Assembly: GCF_000312385.1 (NCBI RefSeq)
Contig: NZ_HE997626.1
Span: forward strand, 545,206 to 609,205
DNA from: Tsukamurella sp. 1534
Lineage (GTDB): Bacteria > Actinomycetota > Actinomycetes > Mycobacteriales > Mycobacteriaceae
Length of the DNA: 64,000 bases
Direction of reading: 5' to 3'
The notes beneath the pieces were generated by a model. The model worked only from the letters and a program-made list of their open reading frames with translations, made no database searches and had not been told where the DNA came from. Numbering within the stretch: position 1 is the stretch's first letter; every line of letters begins with the position of its first letter. A program made the position numbers and the translations under genes. Below, piece by piece: positions 41,118-50,484 of the stretch.

Positions 41118-42427
41118 GACGCCGCTCCCTCCGCCCATTCCGCCCCGCCCGGAAAGGTGTACCGCAGGATGGACTCGTCCCGCATCTGCGCGGAGAAGCC
41201 CGGCGCCGCGGGGGCCGCGTACGCGCCGTCGACGATCCGCACCGGGTCGAGGAAATGCTCGTGCAGGTGGTCGACGTACTCGATGGTGCGATCGGCGACG
41301 GTGGCGGACACCGCGACATAGTCGAACATCGACAGGTGCTGCACCAGCTCGCACAGGCCCACGCCGCCGGCGTGCGGGCAGACGGGCACGCCGAACTTGG
41401 CCGCCAGCAACAGGATCGCGATGTTCTCGTTGACGCCGGCCACGCGGGTCGAGTCCAATTGCAGCACGTCGATGGCCTCCGCCTGCAGCAGCTGCTTGAA
41501 CAGCACCCGGCTGTGCGCGTGCTCGCCGGTGGCGATCCGCACGGGCGAGACGGCCCGCCGGATCGCGGCGTGGGCGAGCACGTCGTCGGGTGCGGTCGGC
41601 TCCTCGACCCACCACGGGACGAACTCGCGCAGCCGCTCGATCGACGCCACCGCGTCCGCGACGTCCCACCGCTGGTTCGCGTCCACGGCGATGCGGACGT
41701 CCTCGCCCACGGCGGCGCGGGCGAGCGCGAATCGGCGCACGTCGTCGTCGACGTCGGCGCCCACCTTGAGCTTGATCTGCCGGAACCCGGCGGCGACGGC
41801 CTCCCGGGCCAGGCGCACCAGCTTCTCGTCGGAGTAGCCGAGCCAACCCGGCGAGGTGGTGTACGCGGGGTAGCCCCGCTCCCGCAGCGCCGCAGCGCGC
41901 TCCTCCCGGCCCGGTACCGAGGCGCGGAGCAGTTCCAGCGCCTCGTCGCGGGTCAGGGCGTCGGTGAGGTAGCGGAAGTCCACGAGATCCACGAGGGCCT
42001 CCGGCGACAGCTCGCCCAGGAGCTGCCACAGCGGCAGGCCCGCGCGTTTGGCCCGCAGGTCCCACAGGGCGTTGATCACCGCGCCGATCGCCATGTGCAT
42101 GACGCCCTTCTCCGGGCCGAGCCACCGCAACTGCGCGTCGTAGACCAGTTCGCGCCACATGCCGCCGAGGTCCTCGAGGACCGCGTCGACGGCGCGGCCG
42201 AGCACGTACGGCGCGAGCGCCTCGATCGCGGCCCTCTGCACGTCGTTGCCCCTGCCGATGGTGAACACGAAGCCGTGCCCCTCGAGCCCGTCGCCCGCGT
42301 CGGTCCCCAGCACCAGGTAGGCCGCGGAGTAGTCGGGGTCGACGTTCATCGCGTCGGACCCGTCCAGATCCCTGGACGTCGGGAAACGCACGTCGTGCGT
42401 GGCGAATTCCGTGAACACGGCTCCCAT
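41114..42427 (-). CDS. L-fuconate dehydratase (enolase superfamily)
   Basis: This 437-residue enolase-superfamily protein closely matches the L-fuconate dehydratase subgroup. [24 protein letters not shown] at the N-terminus is characteristic of it. The catalytic KxK is in [12 protein letters not shown] near residue 219. The metal ligands are in [19 protein letters not shown] and ATGEHAHSR, and the general-base His is in [11 protein letters not shown]. It dehydrates L-fuconate to 2-keto-3-deoxy-L-fuconate; many members also accept L-galactonate or D-arabinonate. It is followed by the SDR gene with an ATGA overlap and preceded by the FAH gene with a 1-bp gap. Confidence 0.92.
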   Translation of the reverse strand: MGAVFTEFATHDVRFPTSRDLDGSDAMNVDPDYSAAYLVLGTDAGDGLEGHGFVFTIGRGNDVQRAAIEALAPYVLGRAVDAVLEDLGGMWRELVYDAQLRWLGPEKGVMHMAIGAVINALWDLRAKRAGLPLWQLLGELSPEALVDLVDFRYLTDALTRDEALELLRASVPGREERAAALRERGYPAYTTSPGWLGYSDEKLVRLAREAVAAGFRQIKLKVGADVDDDVRRFALARAAVGEDVRIAVDANQRWDVADAVASIERLREFVPWWVEEPTAPDDVLAHAAIRRAVSPVRIATGEHAHSRVLFKQLLQAEAIDVLQLDSTRVAGVNENIAILLLAAKFGVPVCPHAGGVGLCELVQHLSMFDYVAVSATVADRTIEYVDHLHEHFLDPVRIVDGAYAAPAAPGFSAQMRDESILRYTFPGGAEWAEGAAS

Positions 42428-42428
42428 C

Positions 42429-43280
42429 TCAGGCCGCCCCGACGGGCGAGCGGTGCGCGCCGAGCCCCTCGATCGCGGCCTCGACCACGTCGCCGCGGCG
42501 GAGGTACGGCTTGTCCCCCGGGTAGCCGAACGCGACGCCGGCCGGGGTCCCGGTGTTGATCACGTCGCCGGGTTCGAGCACCATGAACCGACTGAGGTAG
42601 CGGACGATCTCGCCGACGCCGAAGATCATCTGCGCGGTGTTCGCCTCCTGCCGCACCTCGCCGTTCACGGTGAGCCCGATCCCGAGGCGCTGCGGGTCCG
42701 GGATCTCGTCCGCCGTCACCAGTTCCGGCCCGAGGGGGTTGAAGGTCTCGCAGTTCTTGCCCTTGTCCCAGGTGCCGCCGTGGTTCATCTGGAAGTCGCG
42801 TTCGGACACGTCGTCGGAGACGGTGTAGCCGGCCACGCACGCGAGCCCCTGCTCCGCGTCGTCGAGATACCGTGCGGTGCTGCCGATCACGGCCGCCAGT
42901 TCCACCTCGTAGTCGGTCGCGACGGAGCCGCGGGGTATGAGGATCGCGTCGTGCGGGCCGACGACGGTGGCCGAGGTCTTGAGGAACACGACCGGCTCGG
43001 CCGGCTTCTCGTGCTCGGTCTCCTCGGCGTGCGCGAGGTAGTTGACCCCGACGCACACGATCTTGCCGGGACGCGCCACCGGCGCCCCCACCCGGAGGCC
43101 GCGCGGGTCGAAGGCCGGCAGGCACCCCTCGGCCATCGCGGTGGTCAGCAGGGGCCAGGCCGCGCCGATCGTGTCCGGCCGGTAGTCGGCGACGACGCCG
43201 GACGCGTCGAACCACCGGCCGTCGCCCGCGGAGACGATCGGCAGTTCCCGGCCCGCTTCACCCACTCTGCGCAGCCTCAT
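42429..43280 (-). CDS. FAH-family 2,4-diketo-3-deoxy-L-fuconate hydrolase
   Basis: This 283-residue fumarylacetoacetate-hydrolase-fold protein starts [16 protein letters not shown], with GAGGGGG 7 bases before the ATG. The active-site segment is [13 protein letters not shown] (about residues 77–89), the metal Glu residues lie in [11 protein letters not shown], and [13 protein letters not shown] (about 243–255) is the conserved C-terminal loop. In the L-fucose pathway it cleaves 2,4-diketo-3-deoxy-L-fuconate to pyruvate and L-lactate. It is the first gene of the minus-strand arm and begins about 90 bp from a divergent promoter/operator shared with the lldD arm. Confidence 0.9.
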   Translation of the reverse strand: MRLRRVGEAGRELPIVSAGDGRWFDASGVVADYRPDTIGAAWPLLTTAMAEGCLPAFDPRGLRVGAPVARPGKIVCVGVNYLAHAEETEHEKPAEPVVFLKTSATVVGPHDAILIPRGSVATDYEVELAAVIGSTARYLDDAEQGLACVAGYTVSDDVSERDFQMNHGGTWDKGKNCETFNPLGPELVTADEIPDPQRLGIGLTVNGEVRQEANTAQMIFGVGEIVRYLSRFMVLEPGDVINTGTPAGVAFGYPGDKPYLRRGDVVEAAIEGLGAHRSPVGAA

Positions 43281-43366
43281 CGACGCCCCCTCGCGATCAG
43301 GACCGGGGCTCCGGCGCGAAGCGCACCCGCCCCGGGTACCGTGGACCATGTGTGGTGAGTCACAGC

Positions 43367-43400
43367 GTTGACTGTAAACATCCGATGTCTATGCGTCAAC
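43367..43400. promoter_or_regulatory. Overlapping divergent promoters of the fucose cluster
   Basis: Minus: TTGACG (43394–43399), 17 bases, TACAGT (43371–43376). Plus: TTGACT (43368–43373), 16 bases, TATGCG (43390–43395). Both share one spacer containing ACATC-C-GATGT (43378–43388), and GTTGAC…GTCAAC bounds the 34-bp element. A repressor on the central palindrome would silence both arms. Confidence 0.6.
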
Positions 43401-43467
43401 ACGCCGGGGCTTTGTGCGCCCTCCGGCTATCATCACCGAAAGCGCTTCGTCAAAGATCGGAGGACTG

Positions 43468-44721
43468 ATGCGCCGTCAGGTGCCCAAGGTGCGTGACCTC
43501 GCGCCGCTCATGCGCGTGAAGCCGCCCCGCCTCGACCGGCGGGCCGCGCGGCTGGACGACGCCCAGACCATCGCCGACCTCCGCCGCATCGCGCAGCGCC
43601 GGACGCCGCGCGCCGCGTTCGACTACACCGACGGCGCCGCGGAGGCCGAGCTCTCGCTGGCGCGGGCGCGGCAGGCGTTCGCCGACATCGAGTTCCATCC
43701 GCAGATCCTCCGGAACGTGGCCTCCGTGGACACCGCGCGGACGGTGCTCGGCGGACCGTCGGCCCTGCCCTTCGCGATCGCCCCCACGGGGTTCACCCGG
43801 ATGATGCAGACCGAGGGCGAACTCGCGGGGGTGCGCGCCGCGACCCGCGCCGGGATCCCGTTCTCGCTCTCCACGATGGGCACGGCGTCGATCGAGGAGG
43901 TGGCCGAGGCGGGCCGGGGCGGGCGCCAGTGGTTCCAGCTGTACATGTGGCGCGACCGGGAGCGGTCGATGGCGCTCGTCGATCGCGCGGCCGCGGCGGG
44001 GTACGACACACTGCTCGTCACCGTGGACGTCCCCGTGGCCGGGGCGCGCCTGCGGGACAAGCGCAACGGCATGACCATCCCTCCCGCGCTTACGCTGCGC
44101 ACCGTGCTCGACGCGGTGCCCCGCCCGCACTGGTGGATCGACTTCCTCACCACCGAGCCCCTGTCGTTCGCATCGCTCGACCGCTGGTCCGGCACCGTCG
44201 GCGAGCTGTTGGACACCATGTTCGATCCCACCGTGGACTACTCCGACCTCGCGTGGATCCGCGACCAGTGGCCGGGGAAGGTGGTGGTCAAGGGCATCCA
44301 GACCATCGACGACGCCCGGCGGTGCGCCGACCTCGGTGCCGACGGCATCGTGCTGTCCAATCACGGCGGGCGGCAGCTGGACCGGGCTCCCGTGCCGTTC
44401 CACCTGCTCCCGGAGGTCGCCGCCGATCTCGGCGGCGCCACCGAGATCCTGCTGGACACCGGCGTCATGTCCGGGGCCGATGTCGTGGCCGCGATCGCGC
44501 TCGGCGCGCGCAGCACGCTGGTGGGACGCGCGTACCTGTACGGCCTGATGGCGGGCGGCGAGGCCGGCGTGGACCGCGCGATCACCATCCTCGCCGACGA
44601 GGTGCGGCGCACGATGCGCCTGCTGGGCGTGAACTCGCTCGACGAGCTGAACCCCGGCCACGTCACCCAGCTCACCCGCGTGGTGCCGCTCCCCCGCCCG
44701 GACCGGGCGGCGCGGTCGTGA
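43468..44721 (+). CDS. lldD: FMN-dependent L-lactate dehydrogenase
   Basis: This 417-residue alpha-hydroxy-acid oxidase-fold protein oxidises L-lactate to pyruvate using FMN and the respiratory chain. The catalytic His/Arg motif is [14 protein letters not shown] near residues 293–306. [13 protein letters not shown] and [19 protein letters not shown] near the N-terminus, and [14 protein letters not shown], are family signatures. GGAGG lies 7 bases before ATG 43468; a longer frame from 43414 has no ribosome-binding site. In this locus it consumes the L-lactate released by the FAH hydrolase encoded divergently. GTGA coupling links it to the mutarotase gene. Confidence 0.9.
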   Translation: MRRQVPKVRDLAPLMRVKPPRLDRRAARLDDAQTIADLRRIAQRRTPRAAFDYTDGAAEAELSLARARQAFADIEFHPQILRNVASVDTARTVLGGPSALPFAIAPTGFTRMMQTEGELAGVRAATRAGIPFSLSTMGTASIEEVAEAGRGGRQWFQLYMWRDRERSMALVDRAAAAGYDTLLVTVDVPVAGARLRDKRNGMTIPPALTLRTVLDAVPRPHWWIDFLTTEPLSFASLDRWSGTVGELLDTMFDPTVDYSDLAWIRDQWPGKVVVKGIQTIDDARRCADLGADGIVLSNHGGRQLDRAPVPFHLLPEVAADLGGATEILLDTGVMSGADVVAAIALGARSTLVGRAYLYGLMAGGEAGVDRAITILADEVRRTMRLLGVNSLDELNPGHVTQLTRVVPLPRPDRAARS

Positions 44722-45053
44722 CCGAGACGATCGCCCTGCACACCCGGCTCAAGCCCGGCGCCGAGGAGGAGTACGACCGGGTGCACGCCGTGATCCCCGC
44801 GGATCTCGATGCGGCGCTGCGGGATGCGGGCGTGCGGGCGTGGCGCATCTGGCGCGACGGGAGGGAGCTGTTCCACCTCGTCGAGGTGGACGACTACCGG
44901 GCCATGCGCCGGCGCCTCGCCGCGCACCCCGCCAACGTGCCCTGGCAGGCGAGGATGGCCGGGCTGCTCGAGATCGAGGACGACTACTCCGGCGACGACC
45001 ACGGCATCGCGCTGGTCTGGTCGCTCCCCGCCGGCGAAGCGGCCCCGCGATGA
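44718..45053 (+). CDS. L-rhamnose mutarotase family protein
   Basis: This 111-residue dimeric ferredoxin-like protein belongs to the RhaM (DUF718) family, which interconverts alpha and beta anomers of 6-deoxy-hexoses. The family pattern is [21 protein letters not shown] (about residues 6–26), with the catalytic His in DRVH, and [19 protein letters not shown] (about 42–60). It overlaps both neighbours (GTGA with lldD, ATGA with the lactonase). In this cluster it probably supplies the right anomer of L-fucose to the aldose dehydrogenase. Confidence 0.88.
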   Translation: MTETIALHTRLKPGAEEEYDRVHAVIPADLDAALRDAGVRAWRIWRDGRELFHLVEVDDYRAMRRRLAAHPANVPWQARMAGLLEIEDDYSGDDHGIALVWSLPAGEAAPR

Positions 45054-45886
45054 TCGTCGATGCGCACCACCACCTCTGGTCCCTGGACCGGCACGATCAC
45101 GGCTGGCTCGACGACCCGCGACTCGCGACCATCCGCCGCGATTTCGGCACCGTCGACCTCGCGGACGCGGCACCGTCGGGTACGGCCACCGTGGCGGTCC
45201 AGGCCCTCGGCACCGCCGCCGAGACGCTCGACCTGCTCGCCGCGGCCGCCGGTCCCGGGCCGGTGACGGCCGTCGTGGGCTGGGCCGACCTGACCTCGCC
45301 GGCGGTGGCCGACGATCTCGACGCGCTCGCCGCCGCACCCGGTGGCGGCGCGCTGCGCGGCCTCCGGCACCTGGCGCAGGACGAGCCCGATCCCGCGTGG
45401 CTGCTCCGGCCCGACGTCGCCCGCGGCCTCGCCGCCGCCACCGAACGGGGACTGACCTACGACCTCCTGGTGCGCGGGCCGCAGCGGGCGGCGGCGCTGG
45501 AGCTGGCGCGCCGCGCACCGTCGACGATGTTCGTGCTCGACCACGCCGGCAAGCCCGATATCGGCGGCGAGTGGGACGGCTGGGCGCGCTGGATCTCCGC
45601 GCTGGCGGAACTCCCCAACGTCGCCTGCAAACTCTCGGGCCTGGTGACCGAGTGCCCGCCCGGCGCCTGGACCGCGGAGGACGTCCTCCCGTACGGGCGG
45701 CACGTGCTCGACGCGTTCGGCGCGGGCCGGGTGATGTTCGGCTCCGACTGGCCCGTGTGCCTGCTGCGGGCCGGCTATTCCGACGTCCTGGACCTGGCCA
45801 CCGAGATCGTGGGCGACGCCTCGCACCGGGAACGCTCGGCGGTGTTCTCCGGCACCGCGACCTCCGTGTACTCCCTCACACCGTGA
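45050..45886 (+). CDS. Amidohydrolase-family L-fucono-lactonase
   Basis: This 278-residue TIM-barrel amidohydrolase (amidohydrolase_2 group) opens the aldonolactone formed by the aldose dehydrogenase. The N-terminal metal motif is [19 protein letters not shown], with HHH at residues 6–8. The middle His is in FVLDHAGKPDIGGEW near 167, CKLSGLVTE carries the conserved Lys/Ser and GSDWPVCLL carries the C-terminal Asp. This matches L-fucono-1,5-lactonases and L-rhamnono-lactonases. It ends the plus arm of the cluster, and the membrane protein that follows has its own promoter-like –10. Confidence 0.88.
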   Translation: MIVDAHHHLWSLDRHDHGWLDDPRLATIRRDFGTVDLADAAPSGTATVAVQALGTAAETLDLLAAAAGPGPVTAVVGWADLTSPAVADDLDALAAAPGGGALRGLRHLAQDEPDPAWLLRPDVARGLAAATERGLTYDLLVRGPQRAAALELARRAPSTMFVLDHAGKPDIGGEWDGWARWISALAELPNVACKLSGLVTECPPGAWTAEDVLPYGRHVLDAFGAGRVMFGSDWPVCLLRAGYSDVLDLATEIVGDASHRERSAVFSGTATSVYSLTP

Positions 45887-45937
45887 CGCCGCGCACCGCC
45901 TGACCTGCGACGCCCCGGGCGCCTGCATACTGGGCGC

Positions 45938-46309
45938 ATGAAGGTGCTCCTCAACATCATCTGGCTGGTGTTCTGCGGGTTCTGGATGGCCGTGGGCTAC
46001 GCGGTCGCCGGGATCGTGTGCTGCCTGCTCATCGTGACGATCCCGTTCGGGCTCGCGTCGTTCCGGATCGCGAACTACGCGCTGTGGCCGTTCGGGCGCA
46101 CCGTCGTCGACCGGCCCACCGCCGGGGCGGCCTCGGCCGTCGGCAATGTGATCTGGCTCCTGGTCGCGGGCATCTGGCTGGCGATCGGGCACATCGTGAC
46201 CGGTATCGCGCTGTGCCTCACGATCATCGGCATCCCCATGGCGATCGCCAACTTCAAGATGATCCGCCTGTCGCTGCTGCCGCTCGGCTCGGAGATCGTG
46301 CCGGTCTAG
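45938..46309 (+). CDS. yccF: YccF-domain inner-membrane protein
   Basis: This 123-residue protein has two copies of the YccF domain: NIIWLVFCGFWMAVGYAVAGIVCCLLIVTIPFG and the similar NVIWLLVAGIWLAIGHIVTGIALCLTIIGIPMA. Each copy makes a helical hairpin that ends in the IPFG/IPMA turn. The family is widespread and of unknown function. A CATACT element six bases before the ATG suggests a leaderless message. It is convergent with the next GntR gene and not part of the fucose arm. Confidence 0.88.
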   Translation: MKVLLNIIWLVFCGFWMAVGYAVAGIVCCLLIVTIPFGLASFRIANYALWPFGRTVVDRPTAGAASAVGNVIWLLVAGIWLAIGHIVTGIALCLTIIGIPMAIANFKMIRLSLLPLGSEIVPV

Positions 46310-46319
46310 CGTCCGGGAC

Positions 46320-47045
46320 TCAGCGCGCGGCGGCGTCGCGGGCGTGGAACAGCGCGACCATGGATTCGCCCGAGCGGTGCAGGTAGTCGCGCAGCGCGTC
46401 CTCGGCGGCCGTCAGATCACCCGCCGAGATCAGCCGCGCCAGTTCGGCGTTCGCCCTGAGCCAGGGCTCGTGCACCACCTGCGCGCCGCCCACGGCCACG
46501 AACACGAGGCGGATCTCGGTGAGCAGCCGGCGCGCCTCCTCCACCAGGCGCGCGCTGCCCGCGAGCCCGCAGATCGCCAGGTGCACCTCGCCGTTGTAGG
46601 TGCCCACCTGCGCCCACTCGCCGCGCTCGGCGGCCGCGGTGGCGCGCACCGTCAGGTCCTCCAGGTCGACGCCGGCCGCGGGCGGCGTCGCCGCGCGGCG
46701 GGCAGCGGCGAGAGCGCCGCACTCGAGCACCTCGCGGGCGCGCCACAGGTCCCGGGCATCGTCGGCCGTCGGGGTCCGGACGAACACGCCGCGGTGCCGG
46801 ACGTGCTGCACCAGGCGCTCGTGGGAGAGCAGGCGGAAGGCCTCGCGCAGGGTGTTGCGCGAGGCCCCCAGCTCCTCGGCGAGCTGTTCCTCGTAGAGCT
46901 GGATGCCCGGGGGCAGCACACCGTCGAAGATCCGGTCGCGCACGCGCGCGGCCACCGCCTCGGCCACCGGGACGTGGGTCGCGGCGCCTCCCCGAGCTGT
47001 CTCCACACCTCGAACGCTAACGAAGTCGTCCCCGTCGGTATCCAT
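46320..47045 (-). CDS. GntR-family regulator, FCD domain (next to pxpABC)
   Basis: This 241-residue FadR-type regulator has a winged HTH (about residues 25–90; [46 protein letters not shown]) and an FCD effector domain (about 98–235). It is divergent from pxpA, with 133 bp between the starts, and is the likely repressor of the 5-oxoprolinase operon. ATG 47045 is used here; a GTG one codon upstream is possible. A TTGTTCAA direct repeat lies 15 bases upstream of it. Confidence 0.85.
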   Translation of the reverse strand: MDTDGDDFVSVRGVETARGGAATHVPVAEAVAARVRDRIFDGVLPPGIQLYEEQLAEELGASRNTLREAFRLLSHERLVQHVRHRGVFVRTPTADDARDLWRAREVLECGALAAARRAATPPAAGVDLEDLTVRATAAAERGEWAQVGTYNGEVHLAICGLAGSARLVEEARRLLTEIRLVFVAVGGAQVVHEPWLRANAELARLISAGDLTAAEDALRDYLHRSGESMVALFHARDAAAR

Positions 47046-47059
47046 CACCCCGCCAGATT

Positions 47060-47080
47060 TTGTTCAACAATCTTGTTCAA
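47060..47080. promoter_or_regulatory. Operator between FCD regulator and pxpABC
   Basis: TTGTTCAA-CAATC-TTGTTCAA is an exact direct repeat with a 13-bp period, and it also contains the palindrome TTGTT-C-AACAA. The second copy overlaps a plus-strand –35-like TTGTTC with GATACT 17 bases further on. Confidence 0.5.
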
Positions 47081-47178
47081 AGACCCGTCGGGGTCGATAC
47101 TACTGTCGTACCGTTCACTCCTACGTCCGCTTCCGGCGACCACGCGCCGGGCGGGACGACGACCGAAGGGGAGCACCG

Positions 47179-47940
47179 GTGGACCTCAACGCGGACATGG
47201 GCGAGTCCTTCGGACGCTGGACGCTGGGCGACGACGAGGCCCTGCTCGACGTGGTGACCAGCGCCAACGTCGCGTGCGGATTCCACGCCGGCGATCCGCT
47301 CACGCTGCTGCGCACGTGCGAGCTCGCGGCCCGGGCCGGCGTCGTGATCGGCGCGCAGGTGGGCTATCGGGACCTGGCCGGGTTCGGCAGGCGGTTCATC
47401 GACGTGGCGCCGGACGACCTGCGGGCCGACGTGCTCTACCAGCTGGGCGCCCTGCACGGCCTCGCCCGCGCGGCGGGCACCCGCGTCCTCTACCTCAAAC
47501 CGCACGGCGCTCTGTACCACGCGGTGACGACCTCGCAGGCGCAGGCGCGGGCGGTGGTCGACGCGGTGCTGGCGTTCGATCAGGGCCTGTCCATCCTCGG
47601 CGCCCCCGGCAGCCATCTGCTCCGCCTGGCCGGCGACGCCGGGCTGCGCACCGTGCGGGAGGCCTTCGCCGACCGCGCCTACACTCCCGACGGCCGCCTC
47701 GTGGACCGTCGCGAGCCCGGCGCCGTTCTCCACGATCCGGAGGCGATCGCCGCGCAGGCGGTGCGGCTGGCGACCGAGGGCACCGTGGGCACGATCGACG
47801 GCCGCTCCGTGGACGTGGACGCGCAATCGATCTGCCTGCACGGCGACACCCCGGGCGCCGTCGCGTCGGCGCGCGCGGTCCGGGCGGCGCTGCAGGAGAA
47901 GGGCATCACGCCTGTCGCGTTCACCGGAGGCCGCGATTAA
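47179..47940 (+). CDS. pxpA: 5-oxoprolinase subunit A
   Basis: This 253-residue LamB/YcsF-family protein is one of three subunits of the prokaryotic ATP-dependent 5-oxoprolinase, which recycles pyroglutamate to glutamate. Signatures are [13 protein letters not shown] (1–14), [10 protein letters not shown] (about 34–43), [17 protein letters not shown] and [12 protein letters not shown]. The GTG start follows GGGGAG by 6 bases; upstream in-frame starts are too far from any ribosome-binding site. pxpB and pxpC follow on the same strand with overlaps, and an FCD regulator is divergent. Confidence 0.92.
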   Translation: MDLNADMGESFGRWTLGDDEALLDVVTSANVACGFHAGDPLTLLRTCELAARAGVVIGAQVGYRDLAGFGRRFIDVAPDDLRADVLYQLGALHGLARAAGTRVLYLKPHGALYHAVTTSQAQARAVVDAVLAFDQGLSILGAPGSHLLRLAGDAGLRTVREAFADRAYTPDGRLVDRREPGAVLHDPEAIAAQAVRLATEGTVGTIDGRSVDVDAQSICLHGDTPGAVASARAVRAALQEKGITPVAFTGGRD

Positions 47941-48559
47941 CGCGCCCGCGGGCGCGCACGCCGTCGGCCTCCGCACCGCCGGCCCGGAGGCCCTCCTGCT
48001 CGAGTGCGCCGACGGGGCGCACGCCGCCGCCGTGGCGGCCGCGCTGCTGCCCCGCCGCGACGAGCTCGGCGCGCTCGACGTGGTGGCCGGCGCCACCACC
48101 GTGCTCGTCGAGGGCCCCCGGCTCCGGCGGTCCGCGATCGAATCCGTCGCCGCCGCGGCGGCGACGGGCGCGGACTCCGGCGGCGAGGTCCTGCGGCTCG
48201 CCGTGACCTTCGACGGCCCGGACCTCCCCGCGGCGCCGGCGGAACGCGATGCTCTCGTCTCGTCGCTGTGCGCGCGGCCGTGGACCGTCGGATTCCTCGG
48301 CTTCGCACCGGGTTTCGGGTATCTGATGCGCGAGGACGTGGTGCCCGGCTCCCCGCTGTACCTCCCCCGGCACGCGCAGCCGCGCGCGCACGTGCCCGCG
48401 GGATCGGTGGCGCTCGCGGCCGGCTACGCCGCCGTGTACCCGCGCCCCTCCCCCGGCGGCTGGAACCTGATCGGCAGGATCGAGGCCCCCGAGCGCCTGT
48501 TCGACCCCGAGCGCGGCGCGCTGCTGCGCCCCGGATCGGCGGTGGAGTTCCATGCCTGA
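47936..48559 (+). CDS. pxpB: 5-oxoprolinase subunit B (probable ATT start)
   Basis: This KipI-like subunit contains the hallmark [19 protein letters not shown] and ends [16 protein letters not shown]. The homology extends upstream of the first standard start (GTG 48032) through [20 protein letters not shown], which matches the N-terminal strands of PxpB proteins. The only initiation site that includes it is ATT at 47936. That ATT overlaps the pxpA stop (ATTAA) and sits 5 bases after a perfect GGAGG at 47926–47930. The gene would thus start with the rare ATT, giving 207 residues, in tight coupling to pxpA. pxpC begins 8 bp before its end. Confidence 0.8.
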   Translation: MNAPAGAHAVGLRTAGPEALLLECADGAHAAAVAAALLPRRDELGALDVVAGATTVLVEGPRLRRSAIESVAAAAATGADSGGEVLRLAVTFDGPDLPAAPAERDALVSSLCARPWTVGFLGFAPGFGYLMREDVVPGSPLYLPRHAQPRAHVPAGSVALAAGYAAVYPRPSPGGWNLIGRIEAPERLFDPERGALLRPGSAVEFHA

Positions 48560-49415
48560 GTTGACCGTCGAGGCACCCGGCCCGCTCGCCCTGGTGCAGG
48601 ACGCCGGCCGTTCGGGCTCCGCACACCAGGGCGTGCCCCGGTCCGGATTCGCCGACGCCGCGGCCGCCACACTCGCCAACCGCCTGGTCGGGAACGCCGA
48701 GAGCGCCGCCGTCGTCGAGGCCACCCTCGGCGGCCTCACGGTCCGCTTCACCGAGCCCGCGGTCGTGGCCGTGACGGGCGCGCCGGTCCGGGTGGAGGTC
48801 GACGGACGCCCCGTCGGGATGTCGTACGCGCGTGCCCTTCCCGCCGGAGCCCGGCTGGTGCTGAGCCCTCCGACGGCGGGGCTGCGGACGTATCTGGCTG
48901 TGCGCGGTGGACTCTCCGGCCCCGGCACCCGTGTCCTCGGTTCGTGGAGCGCCGACGTGCTCAGCGGGTTCTCCCGCCCGCTCGAGGCGGGCGACCGGCT
49001 GGCGATCGGCGCACCGTCGGGCGCGATCCCGGACGTCGGCATCGCCGCCGTGCCCGCGCCCGTGTCGGGGACCGTCACCCTGCTCGCCCACCTGGGTCCG
49101 CGGGCCGACCGGTTCGCCGCGCCGCGGGACCTGTTCGCGGGCGGGTGGGCCACCTCCGCCACCAGCAATCGGATCGGCGTACGGCTGGACAGGTCCGACG
49201 GTCCGCCGCTCGCCCCGGCAGGCGAGGGCCAGTTGCCCAGCGAGGGAGTGCCTCTCGGCGCGATCCAGGTGCCGCCCGGTGGGCAGCCGGTGATCTTCGG
49301 CCCCGATCACCCGGTGACCGGCGGCTACCCCGTGATCGCCGTCCTCGACCGGCGGTCGCTGTCCGCGGCGTTCCAGCTGCGGCCGGGCCAGCCGGTGCGG
49401 ATCCGGCCGGCCTGA
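48552..49415 (+). CDS. pxpC: 5-oxoprolinase subunit C
   Basis: This 287-residue biotin-dependent-carboxyltransferase-like (KipA/PxpC) protein starts [22 protein letters not shown], the standard opening. TYLAVRGGLSGPGTRVLGSWSAD and EGVPLGAIQVPPGGQPVIFGPDHPVTGGYPV are the two conserved cores. It works with PxpA and PxpB in ATP-dependent ring opening of 5-oxoproline. The reading frame overlaps the end of pxpB by 8 bp. It is convergent with the siderophore-binding lipoprotein gene. Confidence 0.92.
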   Translation: MPELTVEAPGPLALVQDAGRSGSAHQGVPRSGFADAAAATLANRLVGNAESAAVVEATLGGLTVRFTEPAVVAVTGAPVRVEVDGRPVGMSYARALPAGARLVLSPPTAGLRTYLAVRGGLSGPGTRVLGSWSADVLSGFSRPLEAGDRLAIGAPSGAIPDVGIAAVPAPVSGTVTLLAHLGPRADRFAAPRDLFAGGWATSATSNRIGVRLDRSDGPPLAPAGEGQLPSEGVPLGAIQVPPGGQPVIFGPDHPVTGGYPVIAVLDRRSLSAAFQLRPGQPVRIRPA

Positions 49416-49423
49416 CCGCGGGG

Positions 49424-50410
49424 CTACCTCTTCGGGAACATCTGCCGCACCAGGTCGAGCGTCGCGATGGCGCGGTCGAAGTCCGGGCGCTGCACCCAGT
49501 ACGGCAGGTCGTGGGCGCTGTTCGCCGTGAACGCGGGCAGCGCCGCCCACACCGGCTGCTGCCGCAGGGTCGCGACGCTCGCCGTGCTCGCGTTGTTGAA
49601 GGCCATGACGAACAGCGTCGGCTGATCGAAGGTGCTCGCGATGAGCTCGGGCGAGACCTCGTAGGAATCGCCGCCCTGGGAGAAGGGCCGGAAGCGGCCG
49701 GAAGCGAAGATCGGGGCGGACGCGATGCCCACCTTGGCGAATTCGCCCGGCACGCCGCGCCCCTCGACCAGGCCGTGCGCCACGCCCTTGCCGGTCATGG
49801 AGACGAACGCCGCGGGCGCGGGCGGCGGAGTGATCGACGCCTTCACCTCGGCGATCTTCTCGTCGTACTTCCGCACGGCGTCGGCGTACACCTGCGGCTT
49901 CCCGAACACCGCGCCGGCGAGGTATTCGAACTGCGCCTGCCACGTCTCGTACTTCTTGTCCACCAACACCGTCGGCGCGATCGCGGACAGCTTGTCGTAG
50001 GCGTCGTCGGCCTGCTTGAACGGCAGGCCGATGCCGCCGGCCACGATGAGGTCGGGCTTCTGCGCGGCGACCTCCTCGATGCTGAAGCCCTCCGCGGGCC
50101 ACGGGATGAACCTCGTCCCCGCGGACCTGAAATCGCCGGCCCAGGCCCCGTTCGGCTCGGACGGTTTCCCGGTGAACTCGGGCGTCATCGCCACGACCGG
50201 AAGCCGCAGGTCGTAGAGGTAGCCCGCGAGGGCGTAGTTCAGCAGCACCACACGCTTCGGCGCCTCGGGGATCCGCACCTCGCCCTTGACGGTGGCGACG
50301 GTGCGCGCGTCGCCGGGCGCGTCACCCCCCGCCCCCGAACCGCAGCCCGCCACGGCCAGCGCGACGGCGCAGAGCAGCGCCGTCGCGGCACCTCGAACCT
50401 TCGTGAACAT
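49424..50410 (-). CDS. Iron-siderophore-type substrate-binding lipoprotein
   Basis: This 328-residue ABC binding protein carries a lipoprotein signal with lipobox AVAGC near residue 19–23 (MFTKVRGAATALLCAVALAVAGCGSG). The FecB/FepB-type fold is recognisable by EAPKRVVLLNYALAGYLYDLRL, VAAQKPDLIVAGG and a C-terminal NSAHDLPYWVQRPDFDRAI segment. It should bind a ferric siderophore or haem at the outer face of the membrane. ATG 50410 follows AAGGGGTGG. No permease or ATPase gene is nearby, so it must share a transporter encoded elsewhere. An IdeR-like box lies 75 bases upstream. Confidence 0.85.
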   Translation of the reverse strand: MFTKVRGAATALLCAVALAVAGCGSGAGGDAPGDARTVATVKGEVRIPEAPKRVVLLNYALAGYLYDLRLPVVAMTPEFTGKPSEPNGAWAGDFRSAGTRFIPWPAEGFSIEEVAAQKPDLIVAGGIGLPFKQADDAYDKLSAIAPTVLVDKKYETWQAQFEYLAGAVFGKPQVYADAVRKYDEKIAEVKASITPPPAPAAFVSMTGKGVAHGLVEGRGVPGEFAKVGIASAPIFASGRFRPFSQGGDSYEVSPELIASTFDQPTLFVMAFNNASTASVATLRQQPVWAALPAFTANSAHDLPYWVQRPDFDRAIATLDLVRQMFPKR

Positions 50411-50484
50411 CCACCCACCCCTTCGTCCGCGGCGCTCGGTAGCACCGGCGACTAGCGAGTATGCCCGTTTCGCCCGGAAGGAAG

